Origin: Deinococcus sp. AB2017081
Lineage (GTDB): Bacteria > Deinococcota > Deinococci > Deinococcales > Deinococcaceae
NCBI RefSeq assembly: GCF_034440735.1
Contig: NZ_CP140098.1
Coordinates: 2,411,501-2,475,500 of the forward strand
Direction: 5' to 3'
Length of the DNA: 64,000 bases
Both the position numbers and the translations under genes were made by a program. Shown here piece by piece: positions 28,961 through 41,337 of this stretch (position 1 is the first letter of the stretch; each line of letters starts with the position of its first letter). The notes beneath the pieces were generated by a model. That model ran no database searches. It saw only the letters and a program-made list of their open reading frames with translations, and was not told the origin of the DNA.

Positions 28961-29560
28961 ATGAACAAAATAGCGCTTGGCCTGATCGGTTCGACTGCCC
29001 TCCTTGCCAGCTGTGGCATTACACCAGATGGGAGCGGCAGTGTCCGCTTCATCGATCTTCAGACTGAATACACGACGGGCACGTCACCGAGACCCCAATA
29101 TGTCGGCTGCGACAATATTTCTGGTGCGGCGGCCGGTCGGGCCACCAAAACCCAGGTGGTCGTGAGCTTTGCGACTGGAGGGACGATCACATCTATCCGG
29201 GCACAGCTGAAAGGGAAAACCACGGATACAGAGGGAACGGTCTTCGATAAGACGTTCGCACCCTCCGACCCAGGAGTCATCAAAAAATCTGACGGCACCT
29301 ACCAGATCATCTTCGACGCGGACTCCGCCACTGGAGGTCTGCTGCCTACCGGCATCATCGTCGAACCCAATCCCACAGTGCGCACGCCTCAGCCCGTTAC
29401 CGCGACCAATAAACAGGGCACTGGTTTCTATGCGGATCTGACGATTACGACCACCACCGGCTCCAAAACCAGCTTGGCGAGCACGATCCTCGGATCGGCG
29501 GGTACCATTCCCGTGTACTCAAATTGCACCGTGCAGACTGCCCAGCAGCTCTCCAGATAA
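28961..29560 (+). CDS. Lipoprotein, first of a tandem paralogous pair
   Basis: 199 residues from an ATG at 28961. The lipobox L-L-A-S-C gives a lipidated Cys near residue 18. The mature protein is Thr/Ser-rich and beta-stranded, with one Cys near Y-V-G-C-D-N and one near the C-terminus (Y-S-N-C). The next gene has the same layout and a matching upstream region, indicating tandem duplication. Base composition is lower in G+C than neighbours. The function is unknown. Confidence 0.65.
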   Translation: MNKIALGLIGSTALLASCGITPDGSGSVRFIDLQTEYTTGTSPRPQYVGCDNISGAAAGRATKTQVVVSFATGGTITSIRAQLKGKTTDTEGTVFDKTFAPSDPGVIKKSDGTYQIIFDADSATGGLLPTGIIVEPNPTVRTPQPVTATNKQGTGFYADLTITTTTGSKTSLASTILGSAGTIPVYSNCTVQTAQQLSR

Positions 29561-29676
29561 TCCCGTTTTCGTCGGTGGGTCGGCCTCTGCGCCGGCCCTT
29601 CTGCGTTTGCGCTGCCCTCACGATCTCTCAAGGCCACATCACACGGGCATCAGGTTCCGGCGGCACAGTGAGGGTC

Positions 29677-30228
29677 ATGAAGAAACTGATGCTGGCGGCG
29701 ATGGGACTGACGGGACTTCTGGCGAGCTGTGGCGGCGGGGTCGTCACTGTGGTTGATCCGGTTCGAAACGTGAGCCTTCTGGAATACAAAAGTCAGTATT
29801 CGCTTCCCACTGCTTATACCGACACGGCTACGGGCACGGTCTATCCTGCTGGAAGCTCGATTATCTGTGACAACTTCTCCACGAAGCTATCAGCCACGTT
29901 GGACTGGGACGGTGATGCGGCGCGTTTTGCTTTCCAGCTCGAAGGAAGCAAGGGTGGGAAAGCAACGGTTCTGACTGGCACTTCAGGCGGTGGAAACGGA
30001 TACTCTGGCAACCCTTCGATCTTCGAAATAACAGTGGGAGCTGGGGTTGCGCCGCTTTCTGTTAAGGCAGCCGGCCTGAGCGCACAGGCCATTGTCGTTG
30101 ATCCAGTCAACACCTTCACCGTCAAGGGCGTAACGTTCCTGAATATTCAGGGCCAGAGCCGCGACGGATCAGTCAGTAACGTTGCGCAGAGTGTGCAGGG
30201 TATCCCCGTCGCAGACTGCACCAACTAA
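29677..30228 (+). CDS. Lipoprotein, second of a tandem paralogous pair
   Basis: 183 residues from an ATG at 29677, lipobox L-L-A-S-C near residue 18. It shares with its upstream neighbour the positions of Cys (I-I-C-D-N and a C-terminal D-C-T-N), strand pattern and the 40 bases of upstream DNA. Sequence identity is modest, so the duplication is not recent. It is followed by a strong terminator. Confidence 0.65.
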   Translation: MKKLMLAAMGLTGLLASCGGGVVTVVDPVRNVSLLEYKSQYSLPTAYTDTATGTVYPAGSSIICDNFSTKLSATLDWDGDAARFAFQLEGSKGGKATVLTGTSGGGNGYSGNPSIFEITVGAGVAPLSVKAAGLSAQAIVVDPVNTFTVKGVTFLNIQGQSRDGSVSNVAQSVQGIPVADCTN

Positions 30229-30246
30229 GGTCTTAATCTCTTATGA

Positions 30247-30278
30247 CGCCGCCCCGCAGCACGTCGGGGCGGCGTTTT
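30247..30278 (+). terminator. Terminator after the lipoprotein pair
   Basis: A 9-bp stem (CGCCGCCCC/GGGGCGGCG) is followed by TTTT, a classical intrinsic terminator. Confidence 0.85.
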
Positions 30279-30288
30279 CCTATCCCAC

Positions 30289-32469
30289 TCAGGGTTCGCG
30301 GATCAGGGGGTGCAGTTCGCCCACGCTGACCAGCGCCAGCCAGTGCAGGGCGCGGCTGGCCGACACGTACAGCAGGCGGCGCTCGTACTCGGTGCTCTCG
30401 TCGTAGGTCTCGGCGTTGGCACTGGCGACGATCGCGGCACTGAACTCCAGCCCCTTGGCGAGGTTCACCGGCAGGATGACCAGCCCGCCGGTATAGCGGT
30501 GCTCCTGCGTGGTGATGGGCTGGGCATCGGTGTCATGGTCGCGCAGGGCAGCACTCAGGCGGTCGGCATCCACCCCACGCCGCGTGACGATGGCGATGTT
30601 GGTATGCCCGGCGGCGCGGGCATCGCGGACGGCCCCGGCCAGCAGGCGCAGTTCGGCGGCCTCGGCGGGGGGGGCGGTGTAGCGCTGCACCTCGGGGCCG
30701 TCGCGGTCGACGCCCTGCACCTGGGCGGCGCGGTTGTAGGTGGCGGCGATCCGGGCGCCCAGCTGGGTGATCTGGCGGGTGCTGCGGTAGGTGCGGTTCA
30801 GGGTGAGCACCTGCGCACCGGGAAGCTGCGCCTGCACCGCCTCCCACGTGCTGGGGCCCTTGTAGCCGTGCATGCCCTGATTCAGGTCGCCCAGCGCGGT
30901 GACATGGCCGGGGCGGGTAGCGCGGGCCAGCAGGGCGTACAGCAGGGGGCTGTAATCCTGCGCCTCGTCGAGCACCACGTGGTCGAAGACCTCCAGCGTG
31001 CGGCCCACCGTGCGCCCGATCCCTCCCATGAAGGCCTGCATGGTCAGCATCAGCGGAATCTCGATCACATCGGCCGAGGCCCGGCGCGAGGTGGGAATCC
31101 CGCTCAGGGGATCGGTCTGGAGCAGGGCGATCTCGCGCTCGGTCAGCAGGCCACTCACGGCCAGGGCCTCCGGGCTGGCGAGCAGGCGGCGGGTCTCGGT
31201 GACGGGCGTGGTGCTGGCGAACACGCGGCCCAGCAGCGCCTGGATCGCCGTGCCGAGCTGCCGCAGCACGGTGGTCTCGGCGTCCTCGGGGACGTTCAGG
31301 CGGTGCAGCGCCTCGGCCTCGATCGCCCGTTTCAGGCCGGCACGGTAGCCGTCCAGGGGATCGGCGGCGAACACGTCGCGCAGCAGGCCGTGCAGGTCGG
31401 TGTCGGTGATGCTCAGGGTGACGGGGTCACGGCCCGGCACCTCGACCGGCTCCGCGAGGCCGCGACCGGTGATGGCGGCGTTGAAGCGAGTCCACAGGTG
31501 GGTGCGGATCACGTCGAGCATCCGGGCGTCGCCTAGCAGCTTGGCGCGCCGCCACGCCAGCGCCCGGCGGGTGTTGTCGCGGTCCGTCAGCAGCAGGCTC
31601 AGGGTGCGGTCCGTGACCTCCAGCTTCTCCAGGCCCAGCAGCCCGACCGCCCAGGTCTCGGGCGTGGTCACGTTCACGCCGCTCAGGCCCAGTTCCGGCA
31701 GGATGCGCCCGGCGTAGGCGGCAAGCACCTTTTTGGGCATGAGCACCATGCTGGCCTCGGGGCGGACCTGGTGCACGCCCCGGTCGGAATTGGTCAGCCA
31801 CGCCAGCCGGTGAAAGCCGATGGTGGTCTTGCCGCTGCCCGCCGCCCCCTGGATGATGACCGGGGTGCCGGCCGGAGCCCGCATGGCCGCGTTCTGCTCG
31901 GGCTGGAGCGTCTCGACCACGTCGCGCATGCCGGCGGTGCTGCCCTCCTCCAGCCGGCGCAGCAGCACCTCCTCACGGCCCCCGGTGTCGCCGCCGGCGT
32001 CCTCGTCGTACAGGTCGGTCACGCGCAGCAGCTGCTTCTGGGTGATGTCCAGCTGACGGCGGCGGCGGATCACCCCGGTGCCGCCCTTGCGCGGTGTCCA
32101 CCCCAGCACGTCGGAATAGAACAGGCTGCCGACCTCCGAGTCCCACGACACGACCGTGTACGGCCCCTTCACGTCGCGGAAGCCGTGGCGACCGATGTAC
32201 AGCGTCTGCTCGCGGCCCCCCACGCGCACCTTCAGCGAGCCGAAGTACGGCTCCTTGACGTGCGGCGAGAGCATGGCCGCGTGCTCACCGGCCTCGTCGC
32301 CCAGGATGATGCTGGTCTCCAGATCCGCGCCCATCAGGTTGTCGCGGTTCTCCCAGAACTCGATCTGGCGGATCATGGCGGCCACCGTGCCGTCCAGGTG
32401 GTCACTCTCGTGGTCGAAGTCGGGGTGTGGGGTGTAGGCAGGAAGCCGGACTGGAGCACGTGAAGACAT
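30289..32469 (-). CDS. UvrD/HelD-like superfamily 1 helicase
   Basis: 726 residues from the ATG at 32469, seven bases after TATCCT; the upstream in-frame residues are not conserved-looking. It has an N-terminal coiled-coil/HelD-type region (about 1-200), Walker A G-A-A-G-S-G-K-T-T (about 214-222), Walker B V-L-D-E-A-Q-D, motif III G-D-L-N-Q-G-M-H-G, an R-T-Y-R-S motif IV and motif VI (Y-V-S-A-S-R-A) near the C-terminus. HelD proteins release stalled RNA polymerase from DNA; related helicase IV enzymes act in repair. Deinococcus encodes such a helicase, and repair relevance is plausible. It is monocistronic. Confidence 0.85.
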   Translation of the reverse strand: MSSRAPVRLPAYTPHPDFDHESDHLDGTVAAMIRQIEFWENRDNLMGADLETSIILGDEAGEHAAMLSPHVKEPYFGSLKVRVGGREQTLYIGRHGFRDVKGPYTVVSWDSEVGSLFYSDVLGWTPRKGGTGVIRRRRQLDITQKQLLRVTDLYDEDAGGDTGGREEVLLRRLEEGSTAGMRDVVETLQPEQNAAMRAPAGTPVIIQGAAGSGKTTIGFHRLAWLTNSDRGVHQVRPEASMVLMPKKVLAAYAGRILPELGLSGVNVTTPETWAVGLLGLEKLEVTDRTLSLLLTDRDNTRRALAWRRAKLLGDARMLDVIRTHLWTRFNAAITGRGLAEPVEVPGRDPVTLSITDTDLHGLLRDVFAADPLDGYRAGLKRAIEAEALHRLNVPEDAETTVLRQLGTAIQALLGRVFASTTPVTETRRLLASPEALAVSGLLTEREIALLQTDPLSGIPTSRRASADVIEIPLMLTMQAFMGGIGRTVGRTLEVFDHVVLDEAQDYSPLLYALLARATRPGHVTALGDLNQGMHGYKGPSTWEAVQAQLPGAQVLTLNRTYRSTRQITQLGARIAATYNRAAQVQGVDRDGPEVQRYTAPPAEAAELRLLAGAVRDARAAGHTNIAIVTRRGVDADRLSAALRDHDTDAQPITTQEHRYTGGLVILPVNLAKGLEFSAAIVASANAETYDESTEYERRLLYVSASRALHWLALVSVGELHPLIREP

Positions 32470-32554
32470 CCGGCCCAGGATAGCGGCGCAGGGCCGTAAT
32501 GTCCGGTCACCACGCATGGTCGGGTGGGGCAGATCGTGCTAGCAGAACGCAGAA

Positions 32555-32583
32555 GCGGGCCGGACAGCCTGCGTCCGGCCCGC
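32555..32583 (-). terminator. Terminator of the 32598-33239 lipoprotein gene
   Basis: An 11-bp perfect stem GCGGGCCGGAC/GTCCGGCCCGC with a 7-base loop sits just past the stop codon. Confidence 0.65.
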
Positions 32584-32597
32584 CATCCGAGTCTGGA

Positions 32598-33239
32598 CTA
32601 CTTCGACGGCTGCGTGTCGACCAGCAGGTAGGCGGTCTTGGGGGTGCTGGTGCCGTCGGCAAAGGTGACCTTGACCGGCGTCAGGCCGCCCATGACGGTC
32701 TTCAGTGAGGCGATGAGCTCGGGGCTGAGCTTCGACAGGGCTGCGGCTTTCGCTTCAGAGGAGGCGTCGGTGACCGGGGCTTTGTAGTCGGCTGCCACGC
32801 TGACCTTGTAGTGCAGGCGGAAGCGCTCGCCGTACTTGACGTTCACCTGCGAGCCGTTGAGCTTGGTCTGGCTCACGACCCGGCCGATGTTGGCCTTCAT
32901 GAGCGTGACCGTGATTCCCGCCGGGCCGTCCACACTCTTGAGGGTGAACCACGGCGCGTTGACATACGCGTCCGGCACCTTGTCGCCGCTGGAACGCACT
33001 CCGCTGTAATCGAAGGAGATCGCATCGAAGTAGCGGTCGTATTCGGTGTCGTCTTCGATCGCCGCGCGGCCGTAGGGCACCGTGACGAACACGGTCTGAC
33101 CGGGCAGCACCGTGGTCGGCGTCAGGGCGTCCGGCTGCTCGACCGGGAAATCGGCCTGGGTGCCGCGGGCGACGGGCGTGCAGGCGCTGAGCGTGAGCAG
33201 GGTGAGGGCGGGAATGACCAGAACAGGAAGGCGTTTCAC
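32598..33239 (-). CDS. Predicted lipoprotein
   Basis: 213 residues from a GTG that follows TAGGTT by 6 bases. The lipobox L-S-A-C is near residue 20. The mature part is beta-rich and Lys/Asp-containing, with a helical C-terminal third (S-S-E-A-K-A-A-A-L-S-K-L-S-P-E-L-I-A-S-L). Family and function are not recognised. Confidence 0.65.
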   Translation of the reverse strand: MKRLPVLVIPALTLLTLSACTPVARGTQADFPVEQPDALTPTTVLPGQTVFVTVPYGRAAIEDDTEYDRYFDAISFDYSGVRSSGDKVPDAYVNAPWFTLKSVDGPAGITVTLMKANIGRVVSQTKLNGSQVNVKYGERFRLHYKVSVAADYKAPVTDASSEAKAAALSKLSPELIASLKTVMGGLTPVKVTFADGTSTPKTAYLLVDTQPSK

Positions 33240-33405
33240 AGCGTGAACCTAACATGAGGATTGAACAAACCATGCCTCACCTGCGCAGGGCGTCGGGGGG
33301 TCTAGGGGGGTGCCAGCGCGGCGGGCCACTGGAGCCGACCGCGTGGCCGAGCCACCTGCTGCGGGGCCGTGCGCCCGCAGCTGACACCTTCCCGTCTGGG
33401 ATCCC

Positions 33406-33656
33406 TTGACCGTCTCCCCCGTCCTGGCGCACACTGACGCCCAGGCGTCGATCCGCAGGAGTACCGCGCCGCGTGACCACGAGCGAGCCCGAGACGGTGG
33501 AAGTCGGGCGGATCACAGCGCGGGAAGGGCAGCGGGGAGCTGAAGTCACAAAAGTGCCGGTCTGGCCGCAGAACGCGGTGTCCGGAACTGGGGTGGAACC
33601 GCGTGGAGTCTTCTGCGTCCCCAGACGAGCGCGCACGACTGCCGCCGTCTGGGGAC
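33406..33656 (+). promoter_or_regulatory. T-box leader of glyS
   Basis: The T-box sequence GGGTGGAACCGCG lies at 33591-33603. It can form the antiterminator: CTGGGG (33588-33593) with CCCCAG (33619-33624), bulge TGGAACC, and GCG with CGT. The same CCCCAG is also the 5' arm of a competing 11-bp hairpin GTCCCCAGACG/CGTCTGGGGAC (33617-33627 and 33646-33656). Uncharged tRNA-Gly is expected to favour the antiterminator and raise glyS expression. A candidate promoter is TTGACC (33406-33411) with CACACT 18 bases later. There is no U-run after the hairpin, so transcriptional versus translational control is not settled. The specifier codon was not located with confidence. Confidence 0.82.
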
Positions 33657-33685
33657 AGTCGTGTATGGCTCGAACAGGAGCACGT

Positions 33686-35200
<1,515 letters not shown>

Positions 35201-35255
35201 CCTCATGCCCCGTCACGCCGGCGGGGCAACCGGTCTGGACAGTTCCGAGCAGAAC

Positions 35256-35287
35256 GCCCCGCCCCCACAGGAGAGTGGGGGCGGGGC
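35256..35287. terminator. Bidirectional terminator after glyS
   Basis: A perfect 13-bp stem with an AGGAGA loop lies between glyS and the converging membrane-protein gene. Confidence 0.75.
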
Positions 35288-35323
35288 TGGCGTTGATCCG
35301 CGGCGAGCGTCAGCCGTTGTGCA

Positions 35324-35740
35324 TTACGCCGGGACGCGGACTGCGCGCCGGCCAGCCAGCCACCACAGCGCCGCGAACAGAAGGGCGGCGGCGGCACACG
35401 ACAGCGCCACGACGGTGCGGATCAGTTCCACGCTCTTGAGCTGGAGGGGATAGATCCCGTTATCCCGGAGGTAGGTGTCGCTGACATACCGCGCCCCGCT
35501 GTCGGTCTGCCCCTCCAGAAACGCGCCCTGATCGCGGATGATCATCACCTGGGGTGAGCCGATGGGCGTGCCGGGGCCGGTGGCCGAGCCGAAGAGGTCG
35601 GCGGTGCCCGCCTCGGCCGGCTGGACGAGCTGCACCAGCGTGGCGCTGCGGGTGTAGGTCGCAGCGACCACGACGGTCACGGCCAGCAGTGCCAGCGCGA
35701 GCACGGCCAGACCGGCGAACCATGAGCGGAAGCGTTGCAC
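35324..35740 (-). CDS. Two-helix membrane protein
   Basis: 138 residues with an N-terminal membrane helix (about 8-27), an extracytoplasmic stretch of about 75 residues (beta-like, with V-M-I-I-R-D-Q-G-A-F-L), and a C-terminal helix (about 108-128) followed by a basic end. GTG start; no ribosome site is obvious. The family is not recognised. Confidence 0.55.
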   Translation of the reverse strand: MQRFRSWFAGLAVLALALLAVTVVVAATYTRSATLVQLVQPAEAGTADLFGSATGPGTPIGSPQVMIIRDQGAFLEGQTDSGARYVSDTYLRDNGIYPLQLKSVELIRTVVALSCAAAALLFAALWWLAGRRAVRVPA

Positions 35741-35760
35741 GGAGAGCAGTCCCGCCGACC

Positions 35761-36357
35761 TTACTTGTTGCTGGCGATGAACTTCAGCGAGATCGCCAGG
35801 GTGTCGCTGACCTGGTTCGGAATCCGGGCGTTCGTGACCTTGTGGTCGCTGAGCTTGACCTTGAACGCGGTAGACACGGCCAGCACATCACCCTTGGCAC
35901 CCGCCGCCCGCGTGGCGTCGCTGGCCGGGGTCAGTTTCACAGTCGCCCGGCTGGTGACGGGCCGGGTCACGCCATTCAGCGTCAGGTTGCCGATCACGTC
36001 GTACTGGTCGCCCGAGACGTGCTTCACGCCGGTCGTCTCGAACACGATGGCCGGGGTCTTGTCGAAGTTCAGCCACGCCTCCGAGCGCATGTGGCCGTCA
36101 CGAGCGGTCATGCCGGTCTTGATGCTGGCCCCGTTCACCGTGACCTTGCCGCTGCCCACCTTCGCCGCCGAGTCGAAACTGAGGGTGCCGCTGACCTCGG
36201 GCGTCCGCGCCACGATGTTCTCGACCACGGTGCTGCTCTCGGCGGTCATCAGGTTCAGGGTGGGGTTGGAGATGACCGTGTAGGTCACGGGCGCGGCGGT
36301 GGCCATGCTGCCCAGCAGGAGCATCAGCGGCAACGCGTTTCTAGGCGATGTCTTCAT
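35761..36357 (-). CDS. YceI-family periplasmic protein
   Basis: 198 residues: signal peptide (about 1-22), then the lipocalin-like YceI domain, with G-T-L-S-F-D, the M-R-S-E-A-W-L-N-F-D-K-T-P-A-I-V-F block, L-T-L-N-G-V-T-R-P-V-T and the closing I-P-N-Q-V-S-D-T-L-A-I-S-L. Family members bind isoprenoid-type lipids such as polyprenyl quinone precursors. GGAGG lies before the ATG, a leadered start in contrast with many neighbours. Probably monocistronic. Confidence 0.85.
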   Translation of the reverse strand: MKTSPRNALPLMLLLGSMATAAPVTYTVISNPTLNLMTAESSTVVENIVARTPEVSGTLSFDSAAKVGSGKVTVNGASIKTGMTARDGHMRSEAWLNFDKTPAIVFETTGVKHVSGDQYDVIGNLTLNGVTRPVTSRATVKLTPASDATRAAGAKGDVLAVSTAFKVKLSDHKVTNARIPNQVSDTLAISLKFIASNK

Positions 36358-36555
36358 GGTGTTCCTCCAAGTCGGGGTGACAGGGCGAGGTCATGCACTG
36401 CAATCCCAAGCACTTTTAAAAACCGACTGAGGGAAGTGTAAAGAGTGTGTCTGAGGACGCGGTGTGCCGGTCTGTCCGACCAAGGTCGGAACATGGACTG
36501 TCGTCAGGGAGCCGGAATCAACGAGATAACGAGCGGTGAATGCCCTCGATCTTAC
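36358..36555. other. Intergenic region upstream of the YceI gene
   Basis: 198 bases upstream of the YceI gene, short of a gene. It contains an AT-rich stretch (around 36410-36440) that could hold the YceI promoter. No clear -35/-10 pair was identified. Confidence 0.3.
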
Positions 36556-37116
36556 CTACCCGATGGCCTCTTTCACCGTGCCGCGCAGCTTCGGCGGGTA
36601 CATGACCGCGAACTGGCCGTGGTGGTCGGCCCAGACGCGGGTGAAATCGGCGTAGCCCATCTTCACGTAGCCCAGCAGGGGATCCATCAGGTACACCACG
36701 CGGGTGGCGTCGTCGTAGCCCGATACCACGCGCCAATGGGGAATCACGCGGCCCTGCGCCGTGATGTGCGATTGCAGGGCGATCAGCGGCAGCCCCCGCC
36801 GGATCGCGGCCCGCACGGTGTCCAGCGAGCCGCCGGAGTACAGCCGGGCCTGCATACCCACCATGGGGGCAAACGTGACGATGGCCTGCGCGGTCATGTA
36901 CGAGCGGTCACTGGGGCGGGTGTAGCGGCTGACCTCGGCCTGGGAGACGTTCAGGCCGAAGTATGCGAGCACCTGCGAGATGCTGGCCGGGCCGCAGGCG
37001 TTGTAGGTCTGCCGGACGAGCGGCATGCCCTGGAGGACATAGCCGGTCGGCGTGGGAGCGGCGGCGACCGCCGTGCCGAGCACGAACAGGGTCAGGAGCA
37101 TACGCAGGAGCGGCAC
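36556..37116 (-). CDS. Secreted C39-like cysteine peptidase
   Basis: 186 residues: signal peptide (about 1-20), catalytic Cys in [17 protein letters not shown] (about 42), and His in H-W-R-V-V-S-G-Y-D (about 130) followed by D in L-M-D-P. This is the Peptidase_C39_2 arrangement, here not joined to an ABC transporter. The substrate is unknown. The GTG start follows TACCCT by 6 bases. Confidence 0.75.
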   Translation of the reverse strand: MPLLRMLLTLFVLGTAVAAAPTPTGYVLQGMPLVRQTYNACGPASISQVLAYFGLNVSQAEVSRYTRPSDRSYMTAQAIVTFAPMVGMQARLYSGGSLDTVRAAIRRGLPLIALQSHITAQGRVIPHWRVVSGYDDATRVVYLMDPLLGYVKMGYADFTRVWADHHGQFAVMYPPKLRGTVKEAIG

Positions 37117-37175
37117 CGGGTCAGGGTACCCACGGTGCCGTCACGCCAATCTGTCAGTGGGCCGGGATGGCCGGG

Positions 37176-38774
<1,599 letters not shown>

Positions 38775-39253
38775 GGGTACTCCTGCGGGCCTGCTCCTGC
38801 GTGTCGGCCCGGACGTGGTGCGGTCGTCGGTGGGAATGCGTTCTCGACTCTCGCTAGGGTGGCGTGAGGAGAACGGTCATGCCCCCATGATACCGCGCCC
38901 GGCGCGGGGAGCGAAGGCGGAGTAGATCACCGTGCACGCCCTGGCACGCACCACCAGACGGCGCGTCCTCGTCCCGCACAGGGATCAGGTGCTCCGAGGT
39001 GCCCGGCACAGGAGACTCCCAGGCCGAGGCTGGGAGCACTCTGGATAGCCAGGACGCCTGTTCTGCCACCCAGGCCCGCTAACAACGGCACTGAATCTGA
39101 TCCGCGTCACCATACCCGGTGGGAGGTAACCGCTGCCGGGCCGAGTACACCGTCAGAGCGGTATCGACCACTCACAATCACATGAACATCCTGAACCACT
39201 CCTCACACTCCGGCGGTATGGTCTGCGGAGCACCGACCACAACTGGAGGCACC
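38775..39253. other. Long intergenic region between prfC and a subtilase gene
   Basis: 479 bases with no convincing gene; a 71-codon minus-strand frame (38854-39069) has no ribosome site and no recognisable pattern. Short inverted repeats are present around CCCAGGCCGAGGCTGGG (39017-39033). No promoter could be assigned to the subtilase with confidence. Confidence 0.4.
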
Positions 39254-40789
39254 ATGAAGAAGAACGTACTGGCGTCCGTTTTTGCCGTTTCCCTGTCCCT
39301 GACCCTCGCCGCGTGTGGACAGCAGACCACCGCGCCCGCCTCCACGGATGCCACCCTGGGTGCCCAGGCGGTTCACGGCAGCCAGCGCCTCGTGGTCGTG
39401 TTCCGGAATGGCAAGCTGCCCGCCGACGCCTCGGCCCGCATCACGAAGGCCGGCGGGAAGGTCACGAAGGCCATCGGGAACGCCGGGGTCGCGACCATCA
39501 CCGGCACGGCCGCGACCCGCGCAGCGCTGGAGAAGGACACCGCCGTGCTGGCGGTCGGCATCGAGCACCGCTATGAGCTGCCGAAGAACACGGATCGCGT
39601 CCTGGCCACGGCCGCGAACACCGGTGGGGCCTTCAGCGTGACGGCTGCCGATACCCTCTACGGCTACCAGTGGGACATGCGCCGGATCGGTGCCCAGGTG
39701 GCCGCCGAGCGGGTCGGTGCCGCACAGACGAAGGTGACGGTGGGGGTGCTGGACACCGGCGTCATGAGCGACCACCCGGACATGGTCGGGCAGCTCGCGT
39801 TCAGCAAGGGCACCAACTACTGCCAGGAGACCGGCCGGGACGGCACGACCGGGTATCCGGTGTACAGCAGGTACATCGACTTCGACGCCCACCCCAACTG
39901 GAGTGAGGCCGACGGCTGCGCCACCACCACCGTCACCTACGAGGATCACGGCACCCACGTGGCCGGCACCGTAGCCGGGAAGGCAGGCGGCGGCGGCATC
40001 ATCGGCGTGGCCCCCGGCGTGAAGATCGCGGCGTACAAGGTGTTCGACCGCTACCGCTACACCGACACCGACGGCAGCATTGTGGACGCCGTGGGCGGCT
40101 TCGACGGGCCCATCTTCGACGCGATCATCGATGCGGCCAACCGTGGCGTGAACGTCATCAACATGAGCCTCGGGGGCACCCTCGACCGCTCGAACCGGGA
40201 CGACAACGCCTCGTGGCTCGCGTGGCAGCGCGTCATGAACTATGCCGACAAGAAGGGCACCCTGATCATCGCGTCGGCCGGGAATGCCGCCGAGAACTCG
40301 AACGGCAACATCGCTCACATCCCGTCGGACGTGCCGGGCATCATGTCGGTCTCGGCAACCGGCGTGACCGCGCTGAAGACCGTCGGCGGCCAGCTCGTCG
40401 CGAACGGCCCGGACGTCCTGGCGTTCTACTCGAACTACGGGGCCAGCACGGACATCGCCGCGCCCGGTGGTGACTGCGGCACGAACCCGGCCAACGGCCT
40501 GTCGTGGTGCGACGCCGTGAACCGCCCCAACCGCCCGGCGACGTACTTCTACCACCTGATCCTGTCGAGCGTGATCGACTACACGACCGGCGCTCCTGCG
40601 TACGCGTGGTTTGCCGGCACCAGCATGGCCAGCCCGCACGTGGCCGGCGTGGCGGCGCTCGTCAAGGCGCAGCACCCCGAATTCAGCACCAACCAGCTCA
40701 AGGCGTACCTGAAGCGCAGCGCCGAGAACGTGGGCCAGAAGCAGACCTTCGGCAGCGGCCTCGCCAACGCCGATCTCGCCACCCGCTGA
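39254..40789 (+). CDS. S8 subtilisin-like serine protease, lipoprotein
   Basis: 511 residues from the ATG at 39254 with GGAGG 4-8 bases upstream. The lipobox L-A-A-C is near residue 19, then an inhibitor I9-like propeptide (about 35-105), then the catalytic domain with D167 (V-L-D-T-G-V), H232 (H-G-T-H-V-A-G), oxyanion Asn region (A-S-A-G-N-A) and S457 (G-T-S-M-A-S-P-H). All catalytic residues are present. A cell-surface or released protease for peptide nutrition; Deinococcus is strongly proteolytic. It is one of three subtilases in this 20-kb stretch. Confidence 0.9.
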   Translation: MKKNVLASVFAVSLSLTLAACGQQTTAPASTDATLGAQAVHGSQRLVVVFRNGKLPADASARITKAGGKVTKAIGNAGVATITGTAATRAALEKDTAVLAVGIEHRYELPKNTDRVLATAANTGGAFSVTAADTLYGYQWDMRRIGAQVAAERVGAAQTKVTVGVLDTGVMSDHPDMVGQLAFSKGTNYCQETGRDGTTGYPVYSRYIDFDAHPNWSEADGCATTTVTYEDHGTHVAGTVAGKAGGGGIIGVAPGVKIAAYKVFDRYRYTDTDGSIVDAVGGFDGPIFDAIIDAANRGVNVINMSLGGTLDRSNRDDNASWLAWQRVMNYADKKGTLIIASAGNAAENSNGNIAHIPSDVPGIMSVSATGVTALKTVGGQLVANGPDVLAFYSNYGASTDIAAPGGDCGTNPANGLSWCDAVNRPNRPATYFYHLILSSVIDYTTGAPAYAWFAGTSMASPHVAGVAALVKAQHPEFSTNQLKAYLKRSAENVGQKQTFGSGLANADLATR

Positions 40790-40802
40790 GGCATTCAAGA
40801 CG

Positions 40803-40836
40803 CAGGCCGCCCGCTCCATATAGAGCGGGCGGCCTG
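40803..40836. terminator. Bidirectional terminator between the subtilase and cdd genes
   Basis: A perfect 14-bp stem with a CATATA loop between convergent genes. Confidence 0.8.
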
Positions 40837-40857
40837 GCCGCTGGATGAGTCCTGGGA

Positions 40858-41337
40858 CTACGGCGTGCCGACCTCATGGCCGTCATCGCGCTGCTCCAGG
40901 CGGAAGCCGTGCGGCAGGAAGTCGCGCACCAGCCCGCTGACCACATGCCCGTGCTGGTTCACGCACACCACGCGGGCGTCCGGGGCGAATTCGAAGAGCA
41001 CCTGTCGGCACGCGCCGCACGGACTGGCCGGGGGGGTCGCCTCGGAGTACACGACGATGTCGGTGAACGACCGGGCACCAGCCGTGGCCATGGCCTGTAC
41101 GGCGCTCTGTTCGGCACAGCGGCCCAGGCCGTAGCTGGCGTTCTCGACGTTCACGCCCCGGAAGACCTGACCGTCGGCGGTGCGCAGGGCGGCCCCGACG
41201 CGAAAGCGGCTGTACGGAGCATAGGCGCGGGCGAAGGCCGCCCGCGCCGCCTCCAGCAGGGCGGCGTCCGGGATCACGTTCAGGGCGTTGTCGTGTGCGT
41301 GGTCAGGCGTGGGCTGTTCAGGAGTGGGCATGGTCAT
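40858..41337 (-). CDS. cdd: Cytidine deaminase
   Basis: 159 residues. Deaminates cytidine or deoxycytidine in pyrimidine salvage. The zinc site is visible as C-A-E (in G-R-C-A-E-Q-S-A-V) and P-C-G-A-C-R; P-Y-S-R-F-R-V-G-A-A-L and the F-R-G-V-N-V-E-N-A-S-Y substrate-binding block are also present. An N-terminal extension of about 20 residues is unusual. The ATG overlaps the stop of the CNNM/CorC gene as ATGA, so translation is coupled. Confidence 0.93.
   Translation of the reverse strand: MTMPTPEQPTPDHAHDNALNVIPDAALLEAARAAFARAYAPYSRFRVGAALRTADGQVFRGVNVENASYGLGRCAEQSAVQAMATAGARSFTDIVVYSEATPPASPCGACRQVLFEFAPDARVVCVNQHGHVVSGLVRDFLPHGFRLEQRDDGHEVGTP

Noticed and set aside
38854..39069. 71-codon minus-strand frame between prfC and the subtilase
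   Set aside because: No ribosome site, no promoter and no recognisable composition; likely chance in G+C-rich DNA.
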